From: Nymphaea colorata
Taxonomy: Eukaryota > Streptophyta > Magnoliopsida > Nymphaeales > Nymphaeaceae
DNA: 64,000 nt
Assembly: GCF_008831285.2 (NCBI RefSeq)
Contig: NC_045149.1
Coordinates: 7,714,417 to 7,778,416 of the forward strand
Reading direction: 5' to 3'
Shown: piece after piece, positions 21,582-34,019 of the stretch
How the letters are laid out: each line of letters opens with the position of its first letter
How positions within the stretch are numbered: the first letter of the stretch is position 1
Notes under the pieces: generated by a model
Seen by the model: only the letters and a program-made list of their open reading frames with translations
Database searches by the model: none
What the model was told of the DNA's origin: nothing
Position numbers and translations under genes: made by a program

Positions 21582-24500
21582 CTAACTCTTTTCATGCTTC
21601 GGCTGACTTAGCCTTGCAAGAAGAAGAAGAGAACCAGATGAAAGCAGGATGGATGCTGCGAAGCAAAGCAACTCAAGAGGAGAATTGATCATTACTTTCT
21701 TGCTCTTCTCGAACAGACCAACCAGAAGTATCATCACAATCACATGTCCAAGCTTAGTCTTCAGTTCGTTAATGGAATGTATTTCCAACCATTTTGGCCG
21801 TTCCTGTGAAATACAAGATATCATTCAAATAAACCCATTCAACGAATCAAACAAGTATGTAATATATGCAAAAATATCCTCCATCTATTCAGAAGGACCT
21901 ATGGCAAGTAAGATGAGTTCAACTATCATCCAGGATATAAGCACAATTACAGCTTAGGTTTTCTGAGCAGAAGAGTTGCTAAAAGAGACCTAGAAAACCG
22001 TTCTAACTAAAATCATTTTATTTATGAACAAGATTCTATGCCTGAATCACACTTAAATTCATATTCTCTCTCTCCCTTTCTCCCTGTGTATATCTCTCTC
22101 TGTGTCGCGTGCATGCATGTGGTGCATAGGTGCACCAATAATTGCTACCAGCAAAAGCCTTTGGTATTAAAATACAGTAAGATCATTTTTCATAAGCATA
22201 TAGGTAAAAAAAAAAATATGAATCTGCCATACCATGAGCCTGAACATGCCAAGCAGGTTAGATCCGGCAAAACTGTTTTCTTCAGTAAAGGATATGCTCT
22301 GAGGTCGAGTAACATCAAAGGTACTAACAAAGAGCTCGTACAGACCCATTCCAAATACAAACATCACGGTTCCAACAAGGTAAATATCTGAAGAAGAATG
22401 AAAGAAAAATGTGTCAGCACCTACGTAAAAGTTTACAGCAACATTCAACTATTGTTTTTTTCTTTTTTTCTTGTTTTTGTGCTTTTGTTGCATAATACAG
22501 AGAACACTGAAGTTACAGAGATCAAAAAATGGGGGAAAAGATATGATGTGTATGCACATTATAATAAATTATATTTCACTACCGATATAGAAAACAATAA
22601 AAGCATAATGTAATAAATAAGCAATTATTTCACTATTGATAAAGAAACAAACAAAAACAGTGAAAAGCAAACTGTTTGACCTAGAAAATGAATGTTCTAT
22701 GATAACAAATAACAAAAGCGTTGCTTGATTTGGTGAATAGATGCAAAAATAGCTTCAGTAGAAGAATTTATACAAAAAGGTGTCGCTTAAAAGTCCACGT
22801 TTCCAATTTCTCCTTGCATGTTGTTCACAGTTTCATTTGCCTTGGTTAAAAAAAAGGGTTATGGTACAAGAAGATTGTCCCAAACATTCAACGGTTGTTC
22901 CTTACAACATCAAAAAATAAAATTACACCAGAAGAAGGCATAAAACTGATTAAGGTTGCCGGTTGGCTGAACATCAGACCTACCTGAATTAGCAAAATAT
23001 CTGAGATCGACAGCATAAGAAGGCTCAAGCTTTATACCAATTTCATGGCAAGCCTTCCTTTAGTATTTTGACATGTTTGATTAGCTTAATAGGATTTCAT
23101 ACTATTAAAACATATTCAATCAACGTGAGTAATTTCTAGTAACTTGATTTTCTATTGGTCTTCAAAGGTGTTTACATAAAGAACCATGGAAGTAGCAAAT
23201 ATTAGGTAAGGAACCGGTAATTGGCTCAAGGTGAGGTACTGAAGGCACCAAAATTCGAAAAAAAAAGTTCACTGAGAAAATAATGTCATCCTATGTTTAA
23301 CCAATGATTCTCCCGCTGCCAAAGAAGCCAACTTAGAAAGCAAGCAAATAGTCGCGATGAATGCAACTAATGCTCATAGCCAACAGCAACAGCAATAACT
23401 TGAAATGGTTAAATATCCAACTGGGTAAAATTTGGAATATCTTCACATGACATATTAGCATGTCAGAAGGGTTATTGACTCCAAACAGCACAGCTGAACC
23501 TTAATGTATGAGGTCCAAGCTAGTCATCTTCATAATGCCTACTTTGGCAGAAGAGCAAAAAACACAAGAACTATTAGCTTAAAAAAGAATGTTTTGTGAA
23601 AAAACAGTGTTCTGCTGGAGTATATTGAATCCTATTAGCTTAAAAAAGTATAAATGTGTAATTGTTAGTTGTCCACAACCATCAATTTGGAGAAAGTTTA
23701 AAGGCTCTTTGTCAATTAGTCACACTGTAAAAACTATCTAAAAAACATGACATTGGCACTAAAAAAGAATATCAGAATATTTGATACATGCAGAAAAAAC
23801 AGGACCGAAAATGAAAGAAGACATAGGCAGAGAAAAACTTGGCCCCATATATGTCATTGTATTATATTCACCACAAAAACAGAAAATGGTCAACGAAAAA
23901 ACATTTTAAGAATTAATGACCACTAAAGTAGAGCTGGTTCCTCTATGTCTTCCAGATTCCCATCAGTACAAGGGCTGAAGTTCAATGATGCAGACTGGTC
24001 CACTGAGGTTGTGAATCACAATATATTGTTCACATTACACCTCTTCCTTGGACTGTTACCCAACTAAATCTCCTTCTCAAGTAATCCTTTTATAGGAGCT
24101 GAAAACCAAGTCAATTTCCATGTACTGTAAAGCATGTGAAAACGAAATTCTCTTTATCACAGCTCTTCAAATAGATTGTGATGAAGTTTTTACTTCAATA
24201 GCTTTCACGCAGCTTACGTCATGCTTAAAGTACTGAACTTTTTTCTCATTTTCCTCGTAAATCGAAAAAACACCTACCAAAAAAAATCATGGGAGCTAAT
24301 CCTATTGGCTTATTTAATGAGGTCCACGGTAGATGATTATGAGTCTAGGTTCCTCAAAACCATGAAAATTGCTCTTATAATGGCTAGCTAAACACTGTAG
24401 CTCTTGGTTTTCATTTGTAAAAATAGCCTAAACATCGCACAGTTTCTAGATTCGATACATTATATTATGGCATAGACACTAACTTGCATTCAATAAACTG

Positions 24501-25813
24501 TAAAATGTGAACATGGCAACTTCTAAAGCAGGCGCTTATGGGAAGAGAGCGGTGTAAAGTGCAGGTGCCATGAGCCATTTTCCAACAAAACTTGAATGTG
24601 GGTGTGGGACGAGTGTAAGAAAAAATGTAAATAAGTCTAATCAGTCAATCAATGATCAAGAAAAATATTATGGAGCTTACCAATTGCCTCAACTAGCATA
24701 AGAACCATCTTCCCGCCCCCAGAGAAGTACTCAATGAATGAATCCATGACGTAGTTACAGCCCTGAAAGATCACCAAACATTAGTAACAGATCCTATGAA
24801 AAAATAATAAACTCTCATTTGAACATATACTGGATGACAATTGAAAGAGACGAAAATAGGATTATGGCTACATTTGAAAGCGAGAAGGCCACTTTTAAGC
24901 CGTCTTTTACGCCGACAATTAGACCATTTAGTTACTAAAAAAGTCATAAATTGGACGCTACGCAAGTGAGCTTCCTGCTTTAGCAGTATGCATAAGAAGC
25001 CATTCGATCATCAACTACTCGTGTTCCCGAGACAAGGACAACAAAGTACTTCCATAGTCATTATTTTTTACAATTTCTCCCTGTTTAGCTCCCAACTTGT
25101 AGATGAAAACAGAGAGAAAAAAAAAAAAAGGAACGCAGAAAGAGACCAAGAACGGATGAAAATGGAACCACGATCTTCTTTTCTTTTGAAATGATTGACT
25201 TGCAAAAGAGTCTCACGAGGAACTGAGCCAACGGAAAGAGAAGGAAAGTGTTTATTACCTTGATGAAACAGAGCACCGATCCAGCCAAGGAACCGAGCAC
25301 AGCAAAGAACGTGAGAAACCGGCACCGGTAAATAGCCTGCAGACGCCGCCAGAAAACGATGACTCGACAAGGAAATCGTCCACGAGATTACCCGGCTCTT
25401 CCCGATAGGGCTCTAAGCCAGCAGTAATCCAAACTTATCCCACTTCTCCCCGAAATAAAACAGGTGGCAGCTAAGCATGACATGCAGACCCACCAACAAC
25501 AAGAGGAAGAGACCAATAATGAAGAGAAAAGGTCGCTCACCTTCTCGATAGATTCCTCCATGTTCACCGGCTCTTTGGTAGTGGTTTCTTCGGTCGGACG
25601 TCGTCTGAAATCCTGCAGAAATCCCACCGGAGCAATCCTGGTTCCGGTCAGGTTTTCGGAGCTGGGGCTGGCGCCCATGACCGCCAGGAATCTGGGTCTC
25701 CCTCTTCCGGAATTGGCACCAACAGGAGCACGAGGAAGCAACAGCCGCAGGCGCTTCTGGAAGGGTCCGAGACTGCACGTCTCTGCAGGCGATAGCCGAA
25801 GAGCTAACCTCAT
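21582..25813 (-). CDS. UPF0114 family membrane protein, probably plastid-targeted
   Basis: Complete five-exon gene, 810 nt coding, 269 aa. Exons on the minus strand in order: 25813-25541, 25336-25259, 24762-24681, 22387-22233, 21803-21582 (TAG stop). All junctions are GT-AG and phases agree. UPF0114 proteins (bacterial YqhA and plant homologues) are small multi-pass membrane proteins of unknown function. Residues 1-91 are rich in Arg, Ser, Leu and Pro with few acidic residues until about 70, like a plastid transit peptide. The conserved domain starts at EESIEK-AIYRCRF. Likely membrane segments: 98-116, 136-160, 214-227 and 241-261. Family landmarks visible are GSLAGSVLCFIKG, VMDSFIEYF, LMLVEAIDIYLVGTVM, ERPKWLEI and LKTKLGHVIVM. 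The start is the first ATG of an open exon. The large intron (22388-24680) holds nothing recognisable. Family assignment is firm; plastid location is inferred. Confidence 0.9.
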
Positions 25814-25944
25814 GGCTGCCCCTCTTCTCTCGAAGGCGAGTGGAGGGAACAGGAAGAAGCTGATGGGGAGCCGAATGGAGCTGGAAGCAACCGGGCGGAG
25901 CAGGCCTCAGAGTCAGTAGCTTACACAGGCACTTGGGGGGTGAG

Positions 25945-25957
25945 TAAATATATAAAC
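25945..25957 (-). promoter_or_regulatory. Candidate TATA box of the UPF0114 gene
   Basis: On the minus strand the sequence reads GTTTATATATTTACTC, about 135 bp upstream of the ATG. A start site about 30 bp downstream would give a leader of roughly 100 nt. The position is plausible but unsupported by transcript data. Confidence 0.45.
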
Positions 25958-25964
25958 AGCAACC

Positions 25965-28340
25965 GGCTTGAAGTAAATTTAAAATATACGTAATTTTTAG
26001 TGTACAAAAACCAGCGCGAGATTTTTTTTTTTTTTTAATGTTAGATATATAATTTGTTCAATTTGCATGAAAATACATGTGATTTGGGACATGCTTTTAC
26101 TAGCTTCTATATCAGTCTTTTCTATTTACAATATACTTTGATGTCATAAAAATTTAAAACAAGAATTGCTACCCATTTCCGATTAAAGACAAAAATTGGT
26201 ACATTTGAATTGGTCATTGCCAAAAGATCTGGTTTCCTGCCCAGTCTGCTAGGTTTTGGTCAGGCTCCAAGCTTAAAATTATATATATATATATATATAT
26301 ATAATAAAACTTTTAATAAAAAATATTTTAAATAAGTTATCTGGCAGAGTTAAATCAATCAAAGTAGTAATGAAATTGGTAAAAGCATCAGAATGAAGAA
26401 AATTCTTTATATTGTGAAAAAATCATTAGAAAGTGGCATTTTGAATCGGCTATCAAATAGAATGGGTTTTGTCACCAGATTCAATTTGAATTACAATAAC
26501 ACTAATTTAATAGAAGTAGATCCTAACAGAATGCATCAGCGACTTGATGTTAGGATTGTACACGAGCGGAGTCAAGATCGAGCTTCATTCGACTCATATC
26601 TTCTTTTGTTGGAGCGAGTCGCGTTGTACAAGTTCAGCTTGAATTCGACCTGATAGACTAAATCATACTCGAGCTCAACTAGTTTAAGCTTTTTTTTTAA
26701 CTCCCATTCGACCAGATTTTTTTCTTTCTTTTTTTTTTTAAGTTTGAAACTTGCAGAACAAATTAACCTAAATTAAACGAGCTTGTTCGTGTTTAATTGA
26801 ATCGAGCTCATGTAATTTGAGCTAGGCTTGTTTATAAGCTTTGAGTTCTCAATTAAACTAAAGCTCAAGTCAAACTTAAGTAAGCGAATTCGAGTCGAGA
26901 TGGAACTTGTATAATCCTTTCATCTTCTTTATTATTATTTTTTTAATCTTGCAATATTTCAATATTTTTTATTTTTTCCAGTCTGTTCTGAAAAATATAT
27001 ATATATATAATCTTTGATGTTTCTCTCAATTTTAACTCAGCTCAATGATTCTGGCACCCGATTCGATTCGAAAACCGATTTTCACGACGATTGGAAAAAA
27101 ATAAAAAAAATAAAAAAAAAAACCTTAGATTTTGTTCCCTGTCGAGACGAGAATATTCCAGCCACCGTACAAGTTTTTGGAAGTATTTAGCCTCAAGTAA
27201 AAATATTAGGGCCATAAAATTTTAAAACTCGGAAATTCCCATTTATCCATGCGGGCATCTTTAAGCCGTTGATCCGGATTGCTGTACCATCATAGCGTTC
27301 GTTCATCTTATGATGGACGGTTATCAATTTTCTTACTAAGACTCAGCACTGAATTATTTTAAAAGAAAGAGGGAGAAATATGACAGCAAAACAAGTTCAT
27401 TTGGATTTTAGAATTATCGAGTGCATAATAATTGAAAATTAACATTTATGATTTTTTTTTTTAAGAGTAAGTGGTTCATTCCATCGCTCCTAAGAGAGAG
27501 GCCACTGTCCTCCTCACTCTCTGTGCTCGCCCTCTTGAATTTTTACAAAGCAAGCTTCGAGACTTTTTACTGTTGAGAAGTATAACGCACTGTGACGTGG
27601 CAGTGATCATTCCAAGACTTGAACATGAGTCCTTAAAAGAGCCAGACCACATTGCCGCCTAATACGTTATATCACCTACTGTTAGTATTAAATAATGTAG
27701 TGTGCCTATTAATGTATGGTTAAAATATAAATTTTATCACTAAAAAACAGTCATTAGATTTGTTTTTAGCCATCGTTTATAGCGCAATCACGGTTTATGG
27801 TAACTTGAGGCAATTTGTAGTATTTTTTACAACAAATTTTTAAATTTTTATCATCCGACAACTATTCGGCACACGACAGCATCGACTGAACAAGTGTTTT
27901 TAACACGACATTTGGAAATGGGCTGATATTTTTTGCAAATCACATAGTTGATTTTATTCCAGTTTTCCTTTCTCCATAAACACAAGTTTGCAATTAAAAA
28001 GATTTTTATTCACATAAATCTCAATGTTTGTGGTTGTTCTTAACAAAACTCAAATTCATATATGAGGATCATTACGTTTGTTTTTAATAAAACTGAAGTT
28101 TATATATAAGATTTACGTGTCTAATTGTTCCATGAATCATGATGGGTCGTCAAATTGTTTTTTTCATGTAAAAATGTATTTTCTTAATTATCAAATTAAA
28201 AGGGCCAACACAATAAGAACTCATAGGGTTGGAGCAATAAAGTAAGGGGACAGTATCCATTTCAATTCTTGGGCATCAATTTTTTATACTGCTGCAAAAA
28301 TGAGCACAGATATACAAGTTGAAGCATCATCGAAGCACTA
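25965..28340. other. Intergenic, AT-rich
   Basis: No gene recognised apart from the repeat at 26551-26919. Contains (TA)n at about 26280-26302 and homopolymer T runs. The short frame at 27471-27662 matches no family. Confidence 0.55.
26551..26919. mobile_element. CTCGAG-rich hAT-type MITE, decayed
   Basis: Starts TAGGATTGTACACGAGC and ends ACTTGTATAATCCTT; the 12-bp ends match at 10 positions as inverted repeats. The interior has GAGTCGAG/CTCGAGCTC words like the complete element at 6971-7366. The flanking 8 bases do not match, so the target duplication has decayed or the ends are slightly misplaced. Confidence 0.6.
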
Positions 28341-28345
28341 TGAAC

Positions 28346-28642
28346 AGGTACTCGATACTCGGTCCGATCAGGCCCTAGCCCAGGCCCAAAAAACCGGTCC
28401 GGGTCGGCTCGATTATTTTTTTTATTTTTTTTATTTTATTTAATAATAATATATATTTTATTATTAAAAATATATTTTATATTCAAATTTTTTATTTAAT
28501 ATTTAAAAAAATATTTTTAATTTTAATCGAGCCGAGCCGAACCGGGCTTGGGTGTCGGGCCCATGCCGGGCTCAGGTATCGAGCGTCGGGCTGGCCCGAG
28601 CCTGAATCTTATCGGGTCGGGCCAGCCCGATGCCCAGGTCTA
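28346..28642. repeat. GGGCCGG-type element with AT-rich core
   Basis: GC-rich arms (CCTAGCCCAGGCCC left, GGGTCGGGCCAGCCCGATG right) flank about 110 bp of nearly pure A/T (28410-28520). The right terminus TGCCCAGGTCTA, read in complement, is TAGACCTGGGCA, a hAT-like end. The left end is less well defined. Confidence 0.6.
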
Positions 28643-28863
28643 GGTCTGATATTTTATGAGATGGGGGAAATGATGAACACTTTAGCCTTCTTGTTAGGCA
28701 GTATGATGAAATATTTTTCTCGTTCACCCAACAATAAAAGCTGATAAAGTGCGGCCTTGGTTATGAGCATGGAAAAATGGTTCTCGTCGATTCCCCGCGG
28801 ACTCTGTATGCCTAGAGGGAGACTAGATTTCTCTAGAACTGTCAGTTTTCCATATGAGAAAGT

Positions 28864-28865
<2 letters not shown>

Positions 28866-28906
<41 letters not shown>
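28866..28906. repeat. (GA)n microsatellite
   Basis: About 20 uninterrupted GA units. Confidence 0.95.
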
Positions 28907-28909
<3 letters not shown>

Positions 28910-29276
28910 AGAGAGGGTTCATGTATCTCATCAATTTATGTCTCTTTCAGTGGGACGAGTCTGTACCAGTTCAATGAACATAGAGGAGAGAGGGAGAGTG
29001 GCTTTGCTTCCTTGTCTGCTGCTTCTTGTGAACAAGAACAACATAAGGATAACAGCAAATTTGGAGATTGGGTGTTCCAATTGATGTCGATATCCCACCA
29101 GCATCCATCAATTATGAGCCTTCTGATCACATTGGGAAGAAGAATTAGAGATCAAATCTGCTACTGAGTTATGCATTGCGTTTCCTCATTGATCACCATA
29201 TGTTCTAAAGGCAAGTGGGACACCTTGGTCCCGCCGCCTTTGAAATACATGGTCGTGTTCTATAAGAGAGCGGCCC

Positions 29277-29465
29277 CAGGGGCAGAGCTATGAATTTTTC
29301 ATAAAAGGGGTCATATTAAAGTCTTCAAATTTCACAGTGGCCGAAATATCATTTTTTAAAATTTTTATATAGAACAAATGAAATTTTCTAAAATTTACAT
29401 GTAAATTTAAAAAAAAAAAAAATTGAAAGGGGGTCAAGGCTCCTACTTGGTTGGCTCCACCCCTG
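29277..29465. mobile_element. hAT-like MITE with CAGGGG ends, 189 bp
   Basis: Left end CAGGGGCAGAGC and right end GGCTCCACCCCTG (complement CAGGGGTGGAGCC) form a terminal inverted repeat. The flanks AGCGGCCC (29269-29276) and AGTGGCAC (29466-29473) agree at 6 of 8 positions, consistent with an old 8-bp hAT duplication. The interior matches, in reverse complement, the element at 55864-56050 (shared GAAATATCATTTTT and GAAATTTTCTA words). Confidence 0.7.
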
Positions 29466-29507
29466 AGTGGCACGATTCCCGCACTCCAATGTTAAGGCAG
29501 TGAAAGA

Positions 29508-30007
29508 GGATGTTTGGATGACACCTTAAAATCAGGTTTTGTTGCTTTTGAAACTGGGTTTTTGTAGTGTTTGGGAACCATCAAAATTGGGCTTGAAGAA
29601 AACCTGGTTTTAACAAAACTTGGTTTTGTAAAAAAAAGAATGAAAAACAACCCGCTTAGATTATTCATGAAAAATCGAATTTCATCTATAGCATCCAAAT
29701 AAATAAACCAAGTTTTCAATACTCCTTAAAAAAATTGGGTTTTTAGAAAACCAGGTTCTCACAATAGCGGGTTATATGAGGGTGTCATCCAAACGCACCC
29801 TACCTTTAGTAGAGTTTGGATCGGGCTTTGACGAAACCTGGTTTTGTAAAAAGGAGTAAAAAACAATCCCCTCAAGTTATTTATGAAAAAACAAGTTTTA
29901 GTTGTGTCCCCAAATAAATAAACGAAGTTTTCAAAACTCATTAAAAAACTTGATTTTCATAAAACCAAGTTTTCACAAAAGATGGTTAAGTGTCATCCAA
30001 ATAGTTT
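29508..30007. repeat. Two adjacent copies of a GTTTGGATGACACC MITE
   Basis: Copy 1 (29508-29800) starts GGATGTTTGGATGACACC and ends GGTGTCATCCAAACGCACCC, a clear inverted repeat. Copy 2 (about 29812-30007) follows at once and repeats the interior (AAACCTGGTTTTG, AAATAAATAAAC, AACCAAGTTTTCA), ending GTGTCATCCAAATAG. A more distant relative lies at about 45480-45690. Superfamily not determined. Confidence 0.65.
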
Positions 30008-30111
30008 GTAGACTCTATATTAATGTCATAGATAAGATATTCTATGGAACTGCTTCAAAAGAAAGAAAGAAAGAAAAAGGAAAAAATATATATATATCAA
30101 AACCAGTTTAA

Positions 30112-30473
30112 CAGCCGACTAAGAAATCGGACCGGATTCAAGTTTAAGAAACGGCATCAGATCGGATTTGCATTTGGATTTGGTTTAAAATAAATATATA
30201 GTCTTATTTTGATTCGGATTCAGATTAAATTTCAAATAAAATTTTAAATCCAATATTCATACATTTTGAGGTTGGTTTCAGCAAATCAAAATGTACTTTA
30301 GATTCACTAATTGTATATCTAAAATTTGGATGCGGTTTCAAATGTGAAAATAAAAGTCAGATGCTTCAGATATGGTGTAAATTTTTCTTTATTCATATTC
30401 AAATCTGAATTCGTGAACATGGGCCACCGGATTTGACAAAGGGTACATCCAATTCGATCTATTGAGATTCCTA
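30112..30473. repeat. ATCCGATC-type repeat, second copy
   Basis: Shares with 9521-9967 the GATCGGATTTG words, the TTTATTCATATTCAAATCTG segment and a closing GATCTATTGAGATTCCTA end. Internal frames are not conserved. Confidence 0.5.
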
Positions 30474-30479
30474 ATCCTT

Positions 30480-32980
30480 GGTACTAAATGAAACTATAAC
30501 CATAAACATCATTAACGGGTTTTAAACGATGAGGTTTAGGTATTTTTCGATAAAACTGAAAAAATCGAGAAAATCTCTGTAAAAATTCAGCAAATTTTAA
30601 AAAAAAAAAAAAAATTGAAAAACTAATATGAGAACGTAAAAGCAACTTGGTAAAATGATGTTTTAGTAATGATAAAAATGAAAACAAGTAATTTAACTTA
30701 AGTTTTAAACTTTAAAACCAAAATACTGTAAAAATAATGACAAAAAACATAATCAAAATGTGAAAAGAAGGCGAACATTTCATTTTGGAGTTTTTCCAAA
30801 GAAAAAATAAGTTTTTTTTTCATAGTTTTTGACATTTTTTTCTTGTTTTCTTCGAAAAAGACGGATTTTCTGGGCCTAAGAATGAAACTTACACATTAAT
30901 ATTCTACTAGAAACCAGTTGAAAGAAATCAGTTAATAGGTAAAAGAGATCACTGATTGAATTGGTGCAACCTTTCTTCAACATCTACTTTAAATAATCAT
31001 GCAGAATCAAACCTTCTCTGCCATCATGATATTGAGGGCCCTTCCCTCTCTTGGAGCCTCACACAGATCATAGCTGCATAATATCTGCTCTGCTCTGCGT
31101 TGTTGATTGAAAGAAAGAGAGAGAATGATCTAGAAAGAGGAAGGCAAGTTGCTAAAGCATAAGAATCCCAATTGCACTATCTTTCAATGTTCCACTTGTG
31201 CCACTTCATGCTTGTCACCATTCATCTATCATTGGTGGTGGAGCCCGAAAATTTTAATTAGAGGGCCCAAACAATATATTTTTAAAATTTTTACAGGGGT
31301 CAAAAAAGCCAAAAAAAAAAATTTCAAATTATAAATTGTAAATTCTGTTGTTTCAAAATTTGAGGAAGAGCCATGACTCCTGCCCGCCCCAAGCTCTGGC
31401 CCTGGCCATCATTCATGTCTTATTCTACAACATAGTGGGCAAATTGCCAAGTCACATGGGTACATCAAAATTGGTGAAGCACCCGAGTCGACTTGGGTGC
31501 AGGTGCGATCCGACATGGCACACGACTGCCGACTGCACTCACTCTTTTTTTCTCTTACTTCATTTTTTTCTCTCATTGTCTTTTTCCTTTTTTTTCTCCT
31601 GCTTCTGCTTCTTGACAAAGTCCAAATAATCAGTAGGTACAATAATAACCAGATTTGTGAGGATTTTAATCACTTTTGGAATATATAAATATATAGAACT
31701 ATTGCCCTTATTTGTTTAATTACAAATATGTAATACACGATCTGCGCAACAAGCACCTGCTTCTTAATCGTAAAATACTTATATAAGAGATTGTATATAT
31801 GTAACATATATCTATATGCTCTTGCTGCACCCGCGTCCAATTTTTTTTGGAAGTTGTCGCATCCCGCATTCCCATTCGCACCTGCACCTCGCACTCATGT
31901 GACATAAGCAAGCTGTTAAATCCATGTTGCCAAAGTCAGATTCGATCTCCCTGAGGCTGGAAAGCCAACTTGATTCCCTGCTGATTCAAGAGTACCACCT
32001 ATCAGTTTTTTAATTATTTTTTGAGTTTTGAATTTTTTTAGTTTATTCATTTTAATATGTTTTCTATTTAGTTTTTTAAAAAATATTTTTTAATATCTTT
32101 GGCTTATTCACAACCGATTCAAATGAATCGACCAACTTACCAAATCTGCGGCTCCACCGATTCGTTTGTTGACCAATTTTTAGAGCACTATTGAAGCATG
32201 TAAAATGCCATTGTGTTTTATCAAGTACTGGAAAAAAAAAAAAAAAAACAACACTCTTATGGTGCATTTCATAGTTTCATCTCATACCTGAGGCTGATAT
32301 GAAATCCCTTTTAGGTAGGGTGAAAAGAGTAAACAAACATTAGATTTTAGATCCATAGAAAGATGAGGATTTGAGATCTTTGGTATGTAGCCAAACCTTA
32401 CATTTGGGGTTTGATGGATATCCAGTTAATTACTTTGCATTTAGTTAGGGTGGGCATAAAGGATGGGGTGAGTGATAGTAGGCAACTAGTTTCTATTTTG
32501 AGTTCTCATATTATCAACACTTTATACTGCGAAATAAGAGACATTGATATGCAAGTTGAAGTATAATGTGGGTTGAAACCAGACCTAATGCTCTGGGGGA
32601 GGGGAGAGTGAAGGAAGTGTGAGAGCTTTAGGTTTCAGCTAAGCGGTAAGATGAAATACTCTTCTTGCTCACCGAAAGTAGAATGGTTATATTGTAATTT
32701 TTTAAGTAAGAAACGTTTCAAAAATGCATATGCAGGCTGTTCTGAATCTTCTGATGTGGCAGGCACAGGTCAGTTCAGTTCAATTGAAGATCTCGGATCA
32801 AGCCTCGGCAATATTATTCTGTCGCTTGAGTTATAACCACAAAACTTTCCGCCTATCGTCACACACCACGAAGAGATAATGGTGACATGCTTCTTAGTCC
32901 TACTTATATTTGAAACCCTTAATATTTTATATTTTAATACCATAGTTTATTTGATTTGGCCTTAAATTGAAACAAAAACT
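30480..32980. other. Intergenic, repeat fragments, no gene recognised
   Basis: AT-rich. A GTGGTGGAGCCCGAAAATTTT fragment at 31238-31410 resembles the GGCGGAG family. The 31470-31915 copy of the GCACCCGCAC-type element is here. Nothing else is recognised. Confidence 0.55.
31470..31915. repeat. GCACCCGCAC-type element, second copy
   Basis: Left part with GTCGACTTGGGTGCAGGTGC. Right part with CCAATTTTTTTTGG, CATTCGCACCTGCACC and CATGTGACATAAGC. The right part parallels 18815-19115, and the GGTGCAGGTGCG/CGCACCTGCACC words near each end suggest terminal inverted repeats. Confidence 0.5.
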
Positions 32981-32984
32981 AAGC

Positions 32985-33520
32985 AGAACATAACGGAAAA
33001 GAAGAAAGCATAGGAACAGAGAAACATAACAACACTACAGCAGAACTTTTTTCTCTTAATATATAAAAATTTTGTGGCCAACAAATGTTCAAGGTTGCAC
33101 GCCATACCTTGAGATAGAGACAGAGTAGTTTGGAGCAAAGAAAGATAACTGTATGAAACGAGAATGTGTGCTCCTGGAGAGAGAGAGTGAGAGATGGAAT
33201 TGCCGGCGGCCAGCGGGAGTTTGGAGACAATCGAGAGAGAAAGAGGCCCAAGCTGCGAAACAAGAAACCTTCAATTCTAGAGGTGTACAGGAAACTCAAT
33301 GAACAGCGGCAACCCACTGTCCAACGGCGGCGACAATCTATATGACCTAAACGGGAAAGATAACCGTTCAAGTCTCGAGCAGTGGCGAGAAAGGAGAGAG
33401 AGACAAACCTGGTGCCCGTGAGAGTCTTGACGAGTAGTAGGGAGGGAGAGAGAGCAATGCAAAGTCTCAATCGAAGTATCTTTTGCAGGCGGGTGGGTGG
33501 AAAGGGTATACATGATAGAA
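32985..33520 (-). other. GC-richer CT/GA leader-like region, gene not identified
   Basis: On the minus strand this is pyrimidine-rich with repeated CTCTCTC, like plant 5' leaders, and holds a 163-codon frame of low complexity with no recognisable domain. A word near 33205-33230 (complement CCAAACTCCCGCTGGCCGCCGGC) resembles one near 43485-43510 (CCAAACCCTTGCCGCCGG). It could be an old promoter or first exon; I assign no product. Confidence 0.3.
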
Positions 33521-33851
33521 AAAGATAAACTTTTCTTTTCCTTCGGATTGTATTTACATTAGAGTATCATTTCTTTTTCCTCTCTTTGCAACCAAACCCA
33601 TTTCTTTTTTCTTCTTTTTAATTAGTTAAACAAACAAAAGATTGATTCTTCTTTCATTCCTTTTCCATCCCTTTCCCTCCATCCAAACAGGACATTAGCG
33701 ATGTGCCAAGAGTTTTTAAGGTACCAATGGTGACACATTAAGAGTTTATAAGAGTGTCATCAGCAACACATGAAAAATTACTAAAAAGGTTCTCGGCGAT
33801 GCACCAAAAGTTTTTAAGTGAGCTAATTGCTATTGTCAGAGATGAATTATA

Positions 33852-33853
<2 letters not shown>

Positions 33854-33914
<61 letters not shown>
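33854..33914. repeat. Compound (TA)n(GA)n microsatellite
   Basis: A (TA)n run to about 33887 passes directly into (GA)n to 33914, then abuts the GC-rich repeat at 33916. Confidence 0.95.
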
Positions 33915-33915
33915 C

Positions 33916-34017
33916 TGAGTCGGACCCCTAACACCTGACTCGGACCAACCCAGTCCGGCAAACTTTTTTAATCGGGCCGGCCCGAGTGCCACGGGCTGGT
34001 ACCTGTTGCCCACCCTT
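33916..34017. repeat. GGGCCGG-type element, partial
   Basis: Holds GAGTCGGACCC, AATCGGGCCGGCCCG and a right edge TTGCCCACCCTTG comparable with the TGCCCAG-type end of the family. The left side is replaced by the adjoining microsatellite. Confidence 0.5.
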
Positions 34018-34019
34018 GT

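Noticed and set aside
25464..25919. 151-codon plus-strand frame
   Set aside because: Antisense shadow of exon 1 of the UPF0114 gene; the minus-strand exon joins in frame to four further exons.
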